In this document: positions 31,314 through 40,238 of the stretch, piece by piece | How the letters are laid out: each line of letters starts with the position of its first letter | How positions within the stretch are numbered: the first letter of the stretch is position 1 | Assembly: GCA_900547445.1 (NCBI GenBank) | Contig: URGJ01000012.1 | Location: 1 to 42,736, forward strand | Source: an uncultured Oscillospiraceae bacterium | Lineage (GTDB): Bacteria > Bacillota > Clostridia > Oscillospirales > Acutalibacteraceae | Length of the DNA stretch: 42,736 nt | Direction: 5' to 3' | The notes under the pieces: generated by a model | Seen by the model: the letters and a program-made list of their open reading frames with translations, nothing else | Told to the model about the DNA's origin: nothing | Databases searched by the model: none | Translations under genes and position numbers: made by a program

Positions 31314-33341
31314 ATGCTGACAGCTTCCACCGACATTCAGTATTTAAAGGGCGTGGGTGAAAAGCGGGCGGAGCTTTTGCGTAAAAAGGGCATCGATACG
31401 GTCGGTGCCCTTCTGCGTTTTTATCCGCGCGCATACCTTGATTGGCGAAACATAACCTATATTTCAGAGTGTCCGTTCGGTGAGAATGTTTGCGTTAAGG
31501 CGAAGATAGTCTCGCCGGTTAATTCCGCTTACATACGCAAGGGTATGACCCTTTATAAGTTTACGGCGGCTGATGACAGCGGATATATGACCGTAACCCT
31601 TTTTAATCAAAAATATTTGGCGGAGAAGCTAAACGAGGGCTGTGAATACCTTTTTTACGGCAAATCAGGCGGAAATTTTGTTATGCGCGAAATGGCGTCG
31701 CCCGAAATTAGGGAGGGAGGCTTTTGCGGTATAGAGCCTATATATACCGCCTCGGCCGGACTTTCTTCAAAGGCGATAGAAAAACTGGTTAAAACTGCTA
31801 TTAATGCTCTGCCCGAGCTAAACGATATACTTCCAGAAAGCATAAGGGAGCGGAACGGGCTTTGCGGAATTAACACCGCCGTGCGTAATATTCATTTTCC
31901 GCTTGAACCTAATAGCTTTGAAAGGGCAAAGGAGCGCCTTGTTTTTGAGGAGCTTTTTGTCTTGCAGACAGGTCTTTCTTTTCTTAAAAAACGAAAGCGG
32001 GGACTTTCGGGGTGTGTTATAACAAAAAATCTGCTTCCTGAATTTGAAAATACGCTTTCCTTTTCTTTAACAACCGCTCAAAAAAGGGTAATAGGTGAGT
32101 GTATTGCCGATATGTCCTCGGGCAGACCGATGAACAGGCTTGTTGAGGGTGATGTAGGAAGCGGAAAGACCGCGGTTGCGGCGGCGCTTTGCTACATTTC
32201 GGCTGGAAACGGCTTTCAGTCGGCACTTATGGCACCGACCGAGATTTTGGCAGAACAGCATTATAAAACCTTAAGTGAAATCACTAAGGACAGCGGTATT
32301 AAATGCGCTCTGCTCACAGGCTCGCAGACCAAAAAGCAGAAGAATATTATTAAAGTAGCCCTTAAAAACGGGGAAATAGATGTGGCGGTGGGAACCCACG
32401 CGCTTTTAACAGATGATGTTGAATTCAACCGCCTAGGGCTTGTTATCACAGACGAACAGCACCGTTTCGGCGTGGCTCAAAGAGGTAAGCTTTCAGCTAA
32501 AGGAGAAAATCCCCATACCCTTGTTATGTCCGCAACTCCTATTCCGCGTACTCTGGGGCTTATTATTTACGGCGACCTTGATATAAGCATTATCGACGAA
32601 TACCCGAGGGGCAGACAGAAGATTGATACATTCCTTGTAAATTCTTCTTACCACGCCCGCGTATATAATTTTATAAAGAAATTTCTTGATGAGGGCAGAC
32701 AGGGGTATATTGTCTGTCCGCTCGTAGAGGAAAACGAAACGCTGGATATCACCTCCGCCGCCGAATATTACAAGACCTTAAAGGACGGCGAGTTTAAGGA
32801 CTATTCGTTAGGACTTCTGCACGGAAAAATGCCCGCCAAGGAAAAGGAAAGCGTAATGCGCCGTTTCGCATCGGGGGAAATTCAGCTGCTAATTTCAACC
32901 AGCGTTATCGAGGTGGGTATCGATGTGCCGAACTCGGTTATTATGGTGATTGAAAACGCCGATAGGTTCGGTCTGTCACAGCTCCACCAGCTGCGCGGCA
33001 GAATAGGCAGGGGAGCGCATAAGTCCTACTGCATACTAATTTCCGACATTCGCTCGGGCGACACAAAAAAGCGGCTGGAGGTTATAAAAGATTGTCAGGA
33101 CGGCTTTAAAATTGCCGAGGAGGATTTGAAACTTCGAGGCCCCGGTGATTTTTTGGGCAGCCGTCAGCACGGACTGCCCGATATGAAGATAGCCGATATT
33201 TTCGCCGACCGAAAAACGCTTCATCTTGCGGGGGTAGAGGCGGAACGCCTGATAAAGGAAGACCCGACCCTGTCCGCGCCCGAAAACAAGGCGTTAAGAG
33301 CCGAAATTGCAGCCCTTTATAAAAAGCTTAATCAAAATTAA
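31314..33341 (+). CDS. recG: ATP-dependent DNA helicase RecG
   Basis: 675 aa. N-terminal wedge/OB domain (GVGEKRAELLRKKGIDTVGALL, abridged), Walker A GDVGSGKTAVAAA, DEQH box ITDEQHRFGVAQR, MSATPIPRTLG, and the C-terminal helicase half with VGIDVPNSVIM and QLRGRIGRG. It remodels stalled replication forks. The order asp23-like, fakA, recG mirrors the Bacillus yloU-yloV-(sdaAB-sdaAA)-recG region, without sda here. A hairpin (GGAACAAC/GTTGTTCC, 33362-33383) follows the stop. Confidence 0.95.
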   Translation: MLTASTDIQYLKGVGEKRAELLRKKGIDTVGALLRFYPRAYLDWRNITYISECPFGENVCVKAKIVSPVNSAYIRKGMTLYKFTAADDSGYMTVTLFNQKYLAEKLNEGCEYLFYGKSGGNFVMREMASPEIREGGFCGIEPIYTASAGLSSKAIEKLVKTAINALPELNDILPESIRERNGLCGINTAVRNIHFPLEPNSFERAKERLVFEELFVLQTGLSFLKKRKRGLSGCVITKNLLPEFENTLSFSLTTAQKRVIGECIADMSSGRPMNRLVEGDVGSGKTAVAAALCYISAGNGFQSALMAPTEILAEQHYKTLSEITKDSGIKCALLTGSQTKKQKNIIKVALKNGEIDVAVGTHALLTDDVEFNRLGLVITDEQHRFGVAQRGKLSAKGENPHTLVMSATPIPRTLGLIIYGDLDISIIDEYPRGRQKIDTFLVNSSYHARVYNFIKKFLDEGRQGYIVCPLVEENETLDITSAAEYYKTLKDGEFKDYSLGLLHGKMPAKEKESVMRRFASGEIQLLISTSVIEVGIDVPNSVIMVIENADRFGLSQLHQLRGRIGRGAHKSYCILISDIRSGDTKKRLEVIKDCQDGFKIAEEDLKLRGPGDFLGSRQHGLPDMKIADIFADRKTLHLAGVEAERLIKEDPTLSAPENKALRAEIAALYKKLNQN

Positions 33342-33391
33342 GGTGAATCGAATATATGTAGGGAACAACCTATGTGTTGTTCCGCAAACAA

Positions 33392-33750
33392 AAAGGGGCT
33401 GTAAAAAAACAAATCGGGGTTTGTAGAGGTAATTGAAATAGCTAAGCCTTGGCTCCCTCTGACGAGGGAGCTGTCGAGCAAAGCGAGACTGAGGGAGAGA
33501 AAAGGTTGCGGTTTTATGCGGTTTTATTTCTCTCCCTCCGTCTTTTTACTTGCGCAAAAAGCCACCTCCCTCGTCAGAGGGAGGCAAGGTCTTTTGGCAT
33601 AAAGTTCACCCCTACAAACCCGGATTTGTCTCTTAAAAAGCAAACAAGCTCTGCAAAAGCCTTATTTTCGCGCTTTTGCCAAGCTTGTTTATTTTATTTT
33701 TGCTTAATTAATCCGCCTTTGAAGTTGCTGTGTTTTTTTACAGCCCCTTT
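33392..33750. repeat. 359-bp nested fold-back repeat
   Basis: Perfect 20-bp terminal inverted repeats (AAAGGGGCTGTAAAAAAACA at 33392-33411 and its complement at 33731-33750). Inside are a second arm pair (about 33409-33429 / 33609-33629), a third (33447-33473 / 33563-33589, CTCCCTCTGACGAGGGAG type) and a fourth (GACTGAGGGAGAGAAA type). The right arm adds its own hairpin with AAACAAGCT/AGCTTGTTT. The CTCCCTCTGACGAGGGAG core is, from memory, a dispersed repeat in gut Firmicutes. It lies between convergent transcription units and contains no supportable gene. Confidence 0.8.
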
Positions 33751-33764
33751 AATCATTATTAAGG

Positions 33765-35425
33765 TTATTTAAAATCTATTTTTGTAACCGTAAACTTGTT
33801 TTCTGCTTCGGAAATTGTCATTTCTATGCTATCACCTGTCTTGGCAAGGGGGAGCTTATCCGAAATTGTGATGGGGGCGATATAGATTTTATCATCGCCT
33901 GCAAGCTTGATATAGTAGTTGGTGTTGCCCGAAACCACCGCGGAGGCGATATTTTCTATAATACCCGAAACGGTTGTTTCAGCCGCGTCCTCAATCTCAA
34001 GGTTTTCATTCTTAAGCTTGCTTATATAGTCCGCGCGCGCTTCTTCAACGGAGCTTCCCGTGCCGACTATCTGGTACTGGCTTACATCTACGAAGGCATA
34101 CATCTTAACCAGTCCCGCCCCGTCCTTAAGGGACATAAAGTAGGTCGGTCTGTCGGAAATATTGAGCAGAAGCGGGAAGGTCGCGCTGTATTTTAAGTGC
34201 TGAACCTGACCCTCTGCAGAGTCCATTGCGGAGTATTCCTCGGCGCCGGGTATTGCGTAATACTTAGTCTCCTTTGTGCGCAGATTTGTAAGCACAAAGC
34301 CGACATTCGATTCATCGCTTGTAACCGAGGTAATACCTGTATACAAATAAACATCATCGTTTATCGCAAGGTAATTATATCCGTCGGTGGGCTGTAAAAC
34401 GCCCTTTTGACCGAAGTTGAGTTAAAGAAGCCCGAGCGGTATTTTCCATTGTAGATCAACTGCTCCATAATCATATCCGAGCTGTAGACCTGATCGACCC
34501 AGGTGGGTATATCGGTAAGCTTGTAGTATTTGCTTTCGCCCGTAACGGCGTTTAAAAGCACTGCCCCCTCAATGTCAGAGCCGTTCCAAAAGCCTATTTT
34601 AAAGGTCTTTGTAGAGGCAACCCAATAGGGAGTGCCCTCCTCGTCAATCTCAAAGGAGATGTTATCAAATATCTTGGTGGGATAGTTGAATCGGAGATAA
34701 CGGTAGAGATTCCTCATAAAATATTCGCTATAGGAATATTTAATTCCTTCGTCAAGGCGTACAAGGGAGGTTTCCTGGGTGGTCATATCCACCGTGATAT
34801 ACGCGGGAATACCCTCGCTGTTGTTATTAAACCACTTAATAATATCGCCGTAGGCAAGGGGAGTAACCCGCACGGGCTTGCCCTTATAATTGATTTGGGT
34901 GTAATCCTCTTCTATTACAAACTGGGAAACAAGGTCGGAGATTTCTCCTAATTTTCTCTGTCCCAGTCTTGAGGCGGTGTCGCGGTCAACCACAGGTATC
35001 TGTGTGCGGTTAATCTCGGCAACATCGGCGGTGAAATCGCCGTTCTCCATAGTGATAAGCTTTTCATAACGGGAGGCGTTAAATATCTGCGCTCCCACAA
35101 GGCTTGCGACTGCGCTTAAAACAACTATGCAGACAACCGCCAAAACCGCAAATTTAAAGGGCTTTCCTATTTTTTTAACGGTCTCACGGCGTTCTTCTTT
35201 TGTGGAAATACTGTAAATTCCGTGTTCCTTTTTAACAAGCGAGAAAAGGGATAAAATCTGCGAAAAGGCGTTTACAACCACGCAGACGACAATGCAGAAG
35301 ACCAAAAAGCCCCACATTTCGCCGCTTCGAGGATTTATAGGCGGCAGTACAAACCAAAAGCCGAGAAAGATGATTACTGCGCAGATAAGCCATTTGAGAA
35401 TTACCTTAAATACATTATTTTTCAT
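33765..35425 (-). pseudogene. multi-TM membrane protein with large extracellular domain, frameshifted
   Basis: The two overlapping-frame halves make one protein of about 550 residues. The N-terminus has about three membrane segments (WLICAVIIFLGFWFVLP, MWGFLVFCIVVCVVVNAF, FAVLAVVCIVVLSAVASLVG), followed by a long extracytoplasmic region. At 34405-34408 an AAAA tract on the minus strand is one base short: STSVKRAFYSP in one frame should read STSVKKGVLQPTDGYNYLAI in the next. The second half (ITSVTSDESNVGFVLTNLRT onwards) is otherwise intact. I do not recognise the family. It overlaps the upstream small FeoB-associated gene by 11 bp, so it belongs to that operon. Confidence 0.75.
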
Positions 35426-35585
35426 TTTCTGCTCCTTTTTTATGTTTTTCGGCGCATAGGCCGCAGTTTTTGCAATCTCCTCCGCAAAAAGTTCTGCCGC
35501 TTTTTTGCCGTTTCATAATATATATCACGGCGGCAATAAACAAAACCGCCACAACGCTTAAAATAATATAATCGTATATATTCAT
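35415..35585 (-). CDS. FeoB-associated Cys-rich membrane protein
   Basis: 56 aa. One N-terminal membrane helix (YIILSVVAVLFIAAVIYIM), a basic stretch, and the cysteine cluster CGGDCKNCGLC, as in the FeoB-associated family. It starts three bases after the feoB stop, and its end overlaps the start of the next gene. It probably assists ferrous iron uptake at the inner face of the membrane. Confidence 0.9.
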   Translation of the reverse strand: MNIYDYIILSVVAVLFIAAVIYIMKRQKSGRTFCGGDCKNCGLCAEKHKKGAENEK

Positions 35586-35588
35586 ATT

Positions 35589-37598
35589 TTAAAATCCTAA
35601 AAGCAGACCGATATTGTATACAATAAAGGCGCAAACCCACGCGACGGCGCATTGAAGCGCTATTACTCCCGCAGTGTGAAGCCTTGACCCTAACTCCGCC
35701 TTAAGGGTTGCTATCGCGGCGACGCAGGGGGTGTAAAGCAGGGTGAAGACAAGAAAGCTTGCGGCGGTAAGGGGGGTAAATACAGAGGAAAGGGCGTTGC
35801 TAAGCCCCTCAAGCCCTGTGCCCGTAAGCACGCCCATTGTGCTTACAACCGCCTCTTTTGCCGAAAGACCCGCCAAGAGAGAGGTGCTTATCCGCCAGTC
35901 GCTAAGACCGAGCGGCACAAAAATAGGGGAAATAAGCCGTCCTATAGAGGCAAGCAGGCTATTAGACGAGTCGGTTACGAAATTAAGCCTTGAATCGAAC
36001 GCGCCCAAAAACCAGATTATCACGGTTGCTACAAATATAACCGTAAACGCCTTTTGCAGAAAATCCTTCGCCTTATCCCACATCAAGAGCAATACGCTTT
36101 TAGCCGAGGGCAGACGGTAATTAGGCAGCTCCATTACAAAGGGCACGGGATTGCCCTTAAAGGCGGTCTTGTTAAGTATCAGCGCGGTTATTATCCCCAT
36201 AATAATTCCGAATATGTAGAGGGCGAACATCACAAACGCCGAGTACCTTGGGAAAAACGCGGCGGAAAAGACCGCGTAAATCGGTATTTTTGCCGAGCAG
36301 GAAACAAAGGGGATAAGCATAATCGTCATCTTGCGGTCGCGCTCGGACGAAAGGGTGCGGGACGACATTATCGCGGGAACCGAACAGCCGAAGCCGATTA
36401 TCATAGGTACAAAGCTTCTGCCCGAAAGCCCGATTTTGCGCAACAGCTTATCCATTACAAAGGCGACCCGCGCCATATAGCCCGTGTCCTCAAGGATTGA
36501 GAGGAAGAAAAATAACACTACTATTATCGGCAGGAAGGAAAGCACGCTTCCGATACCCGCGAAAATACCGTCAATTATAAGGCTGTGCACCACGGTATTT
36601 ATCCCGTATGCGGTAAGGGCTGAGTCGGTAAGGGCGGTGAGCTTATCAATTCCGAGGGATAAAAGGTCGGATAAAAAGCTTCCGATAACCCCGAAGGTCA
36701 GCCAGAAAATAAGGAGCATTATAACAAGGAATAGGGGCAGGGCTAAATACTTGTTAGTAAGCACGCTGTCGATTTTCACACTTCGGTGATGCTCGCGGCT
36801 TTCCTTGCATTTTACAACCGCCTTTTCGCAGACGCTTTCAATAAAAGCGTAGCGCATATCCGCAAGGGCGGCGTTGGCGTCAAGCCCTCTTTCCGACTCC
36901 ATTTCCTTTATATTGTGTTCTATCGTTTCAAGCTCGTTTTGGTCAAGCTCTAACTTTTCCGCAAAGGACATATCGCCCTCGATAAGCTTTGTCGCCGCAA
37001 AGCGGGGAGAGATGCCGATGCTCTGCGCGTGATCCTCAATCATATGGGAAACCGCGTGGATACAGCGGTGAACGGGACCCGGTGCACAGAAATCCTGCAC
37101 CTTTGGTTTGACCCTTCCCTTAGCGGTCGCAACCGCGATTTTTATAAGCTCGCTTATACCCTCGTTTTTGGCGGCGCTTATCGGTATAGCCGGAACGCCC
37201 AAAAGCTCGGAAAAAAGCTTAATATTAACCGTGCCGCCGTTGCCCCGCACCTCGTCCATCATATTAAGCGCTATAACCATCGGAATACCAAGCTCCAAAA
37301 GCTGTAGTGTAAGGTAGAGGTTGCGCTCAATGTTGGTAGCGTCTATTATATTAATAATCCCGTCAGGCTTTTCGTTAAGCACAAAATCGCGGGTTACAAT
37401 TTCCTCTGTAGAATAGGGACGGATTGAATAAATGCCCGGTAAATCGACTACCGAACAGCCCTTTGCCGAGGTTATGTCGCCCATTTTTTGGTCAACCGTA
37501 ACGCCGGGGAAGTTTCCGACATGCTGATTAGCCCCCGTAAGCGCGTTGAAAAGGGTGGTTTTGCCGCAGTTCTGATTACCTACAAGCGCAAAAATCAT
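35589..37598 (-). CDS. feoB: ferrous iron transport protein B
   Basis: 669 aa. N-terminal G domain with GNQNCGKTTLFNALTG (P-loop), NFPGVTV, DLPGIYSIRPYSTEE and ALNMMDE (G4), then the helical spacer and two Gate-type membrane regions (GFGCSVPAIMSSRTL; SLLAGLSAKEAVVSTMGVL). This is the canonical GTP-dependent Fe(II) permease. The ATG overlaps the feoA stop (TAATG). Confidence 0.96.
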   Translation of the reverse strand: MIFALVGNQNCGKTTLFNALTGANQHVGNFPGVTVDQKMGDITSAKGCSVVDLPGIYSIRPYSTEEIVTRDFVLNEKPDGIINIIDATNIERNLYLTLQLLELGIPMVIALNMMDEVRGNGGTVNIKLFSELLGVPAIPISAAKNEGISELIKIAVATAKGRVKPKVQDFCAPGPVHRCIHAVSHMIEDHAQSIGISPRFAATKLIEGDMSFAEKLELDQNELETIEHNIKEMESERGLDANAALADMRYAFIESVCEKAVVKCKESREHHRSVKIDSVLTNKYLALPLFLVIMLLIFWLTFGVIGSFLSDLLSLGIDKLTALTDSALTAYGINTVVHSLIIDGIFAGIGSVLSFLPIIVVLFFFLSILEDTGYMARVAFVMDKLLRKIGLSGRSFVPMIIGFGCSVPAIMSSRTLSSERDRKMTIMLIPFVSCSAKIPIYAVFSAAFFPRYSAFVMFALYIFGIIMGIITALILNKTAFKGNPVPFVMELPNYRLPSAKSVLLLMWDKAKDFLQKAFTVIFVATVIIWFLGAFDSRLNFVTDSSNSLLASIGRLISPIFVPLGLSDWRISTSLLAGLSAKEAVVSTMGVLTGTGLEGLSNALSSVFTPLTAASFLVFTLLYTPCVAAIATLKAELGSRLHTAGVIALQCAVAWVCAFIVYNIGLLLGF

Positions 37599-37831
37599 TA
37601 AGCCTTAACCTCGCTTTCGACATCTATTTCCTTTGCGTGTTCCCGCCTGATAGTCAGCTCATAGCCTCTGAGGGTTATTTCAATCGGGTCGCCCAAGGGT
37701 GCTATTTTAATAACCTTTACCTTAGTGCCGGGTATTATTCCCATATCAAGCAGGCGAAGTCTTAATGCGCCCTCGCCGTTTACCGCGGTAATAACCGCTT
37801 CTTTTCCAATTTCCAAATCGTTTAGAGTCAT
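37598..37831 (-). CDS. feoA: ferrous iron transport protein A
   Basis: 77 aa SH3-like FeoA: LRLRLLDMGIIPGTKVKVI, APLGDPIEITLRGYELTIRR. Cytoplasmic partner of FeoB. It begins eight bases after the CDF transporter stop, leaving no room for its own promoter or an iron-regulator box, so it depends on upstream transcription. Confidence 0.95.
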   Translation of the reverse strand: MTLNDLEIGKEAVITAVNGEGALRLRLLDMGIIPGTKVKVIKIAPLGDPIEITLRGYELTIRREHAKEIDVESEVKA

Positions 37832-37839
37832 TTGTTTTT

Positions 37840-39024
37840 TTACCGTCCTGTAAAGTCGTTATCAAAGGTTATAACACAGCAATAGGTGGGATTGATTTTC
37901 TTAGCCTTTTCGGAAATAATCTCATTTAGTTCTTCATGGGATATTTTAACCGAGGAAGGCACAACAACATCAAAAATAAGGTTTGTTCGTGTTTCGCCTG
38001 CGGGGGTCATACGAAAATCGTGAACAGACATATTTTCGTCGATTTCCTTTACCGCGTCTATAATGCCTTTCTTAGCCTTTGTTACCGCCTCGTTATTTAC
38101 ATCAATCGGGTCCATATGTATTACAAGGGAAATATTAAGCTTTTCGTCAACTAACTTTTCGCAAAGGTCGATTTGCTCGTGGCATTTTACAATGTCGCTG
38201 TCCTGCGGGACCTCGACATGCACCGAGGCAAACTGCCTTCCCGGACCGTAATTATGCACAATGAGGTCGTGTATACCCTTAAACTCCTTAAAGGAAAGAA
38301 CAGTGTCTTCAATTTCCTTTATGAGCTTTTTATCGGGCGGAGTGCCCAAAATTTCATTAAGTGTATCCTTAGCCGAGGCAAGTCCCGAATAAAGTATAAA
38401 CAGGGCAACCAAAATACCCATTACCGCGTCAAGATTAAAGGTGAGGGTAACGAGCATCGATATTCCTACCGAAAGCAGGATAACCGAGGTGGCAACCATA
38501 TCGTTAAGGGAGTCCTGCGCGGTGGCGATAAGAGCCTCGGAATCTATTTTTTTGCCGAGTCTGCGGTTAAAAAGGCACATCCAAAGCTTAACCAAAACCG
38601 AAACGGCGAGAATTATTATCGCCCATACCGAATATGCAGGCGCGCTTTCCCCAGTGGCAAGGGCAGTAACAGAGGATTTTAACAGCTCTGCGCCCACAAG
38701 AAGTATCAGCATTGAGACGATAAAGGCGGACATATACTCCATTCTGCCGTGACCGAAGGGGTGGTCGCTGTCCGCGGGCTTGCCCGCCATTTTAAAGCCT
38801 ATCATTGTAATGATAGAAGACCCCATATCCGAAAGGTTATTAAGCCCGTCCGCTACGATAGAGATACTGGCGGTTATAATCCCGACCGTTATTTTAAGCG
38901 CGCACAAAAACAGATTGCATACTATTCCGACAGCGCCGCCGAGTGTGCCGTATTTAAGCCGTACCGCGCTGTCATTTACATCCTCGCTGTTTTTTATAAA
39001 CAGCCTTACTAAAAGCTTAGTCAT
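37840..39024 (-). CDS. cation diffusion facilitator (CDF) metal transporter
   Basis: 394 aa. Six membrane helices and the family motifs VADGLNNLSDMGSS and DSDHPFGHGRMEYMSAF, followed by a cytoplasmic dimerisation domain (HDLIVHNYGPGRQFASVHVEV, abridged). It likely exports Zn, Mn or Fe in exchange for protons. An extra tail of about 90 residues follows the ZT-dimer domain. The start overlaps the ligase stop by one base (TAATG). Location before feoAB suggests metal balancing. Confidence 0.9.
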   Translation of the reverse strand: MTKLLVRLFIKNSEDVNDSAVRLKYGTLGGAVGIVCNLFLCALKITVGIITASISIVADGLNNLSDMGSSIITMIGFKMAGKPADSDHPFGHGRMEYMSAFIVSMLILLVGAELLKSSVTALATGESAPAYSVWAIIILAVSVLVKLWMCLFNRRLGKKIDSEALIATAQDSLNDMVATSVILLSVGISMLVTLTFNLDAVMGILVALFILYSGLASAKDTLNEILGTPPDKKLIKEIEDTVLSFKEFKGIHDLIVHNYGPGRQFASVHVEVPQDSDIVKCHEQIDLCEKLVDEKLNISLVIHMDPIDVNNEAVTKAKKGIIDAVKEIDENMSVHDFRMTPAGETRTNLIFDVVVPSSVKISHEELNEIISEKAKKINPTYCCVITFDNDFTGR

Positions 39025-40214
39025 TAAAGCTTCGCCCCTTTGGCTCCCTTAGCCCCGAAGGATACCCCCGAAAGAATATTGGTATCAATAGTGTAGGTCA
39101 GGTTCTCACGGTTACGCTGCCTTGCAAAGGCGAGGTCAACCAATTTATCTATCATATCGGTGTATTTAAGTCCTGTCGGCTCCCAGAGATAAAAGGCAAG
39201 TGAGCCGGGGATAGTGTTAATCTCGTTTGCGTAGACCCTGTCGGTCTCGGTGTCAATAAGAAAATCTATTCTTACAACGCCCGAAGCGCCGATAGCCTTA
39301 AATATATCGCAGGCAAGCCTTTTAATTTCGTTTGCCTTTTCTTCGCTTATATCGGCGGGAATTTTTCTGCCTAAGGACGCCATACCCTTTGACGAGCCGC
39401 CCTTAGAGTTTGACATATACTTATCCTTGTAGGAGAGAATTTCATCCTGCATAAAGGGCTCTTCACAGACGCTCGGCTCGCAGGAATCCGCGTCCCCTAT
39501 AACCGAGCAGTTGATTTCACGAAGGCTTGTTACGGCGTGCTCGGCTAAAATCCTGTCGGTAAAGGAGGCGGCGAGGGTAATCGCCCCGTCAAGACTCTCC
39601 TTATCATTTACCTTGGTAATGCCCACGCTTGAGCCTAAGTTTATCGGTTTAATAATAAGGGGAAACCCTACTTTGTTTTCGATTTCTGCGGTGATTTTTT
39701 GCTTTTCAAGCATATATTCGCGGCTGCGGAATGTAATGCAGTCAAGCACAGGAAGTCCCGCCGATTTTAAAACATCCTTAAAGACCGCCTTGTCCATGCC
39801 GACGGCGGCGGAGAGTATGTCGCACCCGATATAGGGAAGACCTAAGTATTCAAGATACCCCGCAACCGTGCCGTCCTCGCAGTTTGTGCCGTGGACAATA
39901 GGAAAGGCAAGGTCTATTTTAACATCCTTTTTCTTACCCCAAAAGCCGCTGTTTTCATAAACCATATAAACTCCGCCGTTTTTGCGGGCTAATAAAACAG
40001 GCTCGCTCTTCTTTAAAAGCTCGGGCAGATTTCTGTAATTCTCGATTTCAAAAAGGGGGCTTCCCGTATACATTTCACCGCTTTTTGTAACATATATAGG
40101 GGTTACATCATATTTTTCGCGCTTAATAGCCCGCATTGCCTGAACGGCGGAAATGATTGAAACCTCATGTTCGACCGAGCGGCAGCCGAAAATCACCGCG
40201 ATATTTGTTTTCAT
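39024..40214 (-). CDS. ddl: D-alanine--D-alanine ligase family protein
   Basis: 396 aa, longer than E. coli Ddl (about 306-319). N-terminus IAVIFGCRSVEHEVSIISA; ATP-grasp core with PLIIKPINLGSSVGI, active-site loop SYKDKYMSNSKGGSSKGMAS, VVRIDFLID and NEINTIPGSLAFYLWE. It makes the D-Ala-D-Ala dipeptide for peptidoglycan. The loop insert GGSSKGMASLGRK and the low-complexity tail GAKGAKGAKL differ from classical Ddl. It is next to murF, whose product uses the dipeptide. Depsipeptide specificity cannot be judged by eye. Confidence 0.9.
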   Translation of the reverse strand: MKTNIAVIFGCRSVEHEVSIISAVQAMRAIKREKYDVTPIYVTKSGEMYTGSPLFEIENYRNLPELLKKSEPVLLARKNGGVYMVYENSGFWGKKKDVKIDLAFPIVHGTNCEDGTVAGYLEYLGLPYIGCDILSAAVGMDKAVFKDVLKSAGLPVLDCITFRSREYMLEKQKITAEIENKVGFPLIIKPINLGSSVGITKVNDKESLDGAITLAASFTDRILAEHAVTSLREINCSVIGDADSCEPSVCEEPFMQDEILSYKDKYMSNSKGGSSKGMASLGRKIPADISEEKANEIKRLACDIFKAIGASGVVRIDFLIDTETDRVYANEINTIPGSLAFYLWEPTGLKYTDMIDKLVDLAFARQRNRENLTYTIDTNILSGVSFGAKGAKGAKL

Positions 40215-40238
40215 AAAATCACCTTATTTTTTGATTTT

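Noticed and set aside
33440..33600. CRISPR array
   Set aside because: The repeated CTCCCTC segments are inverted arms of a fold-back, not regularly spaced direct repeats with unique spacers.
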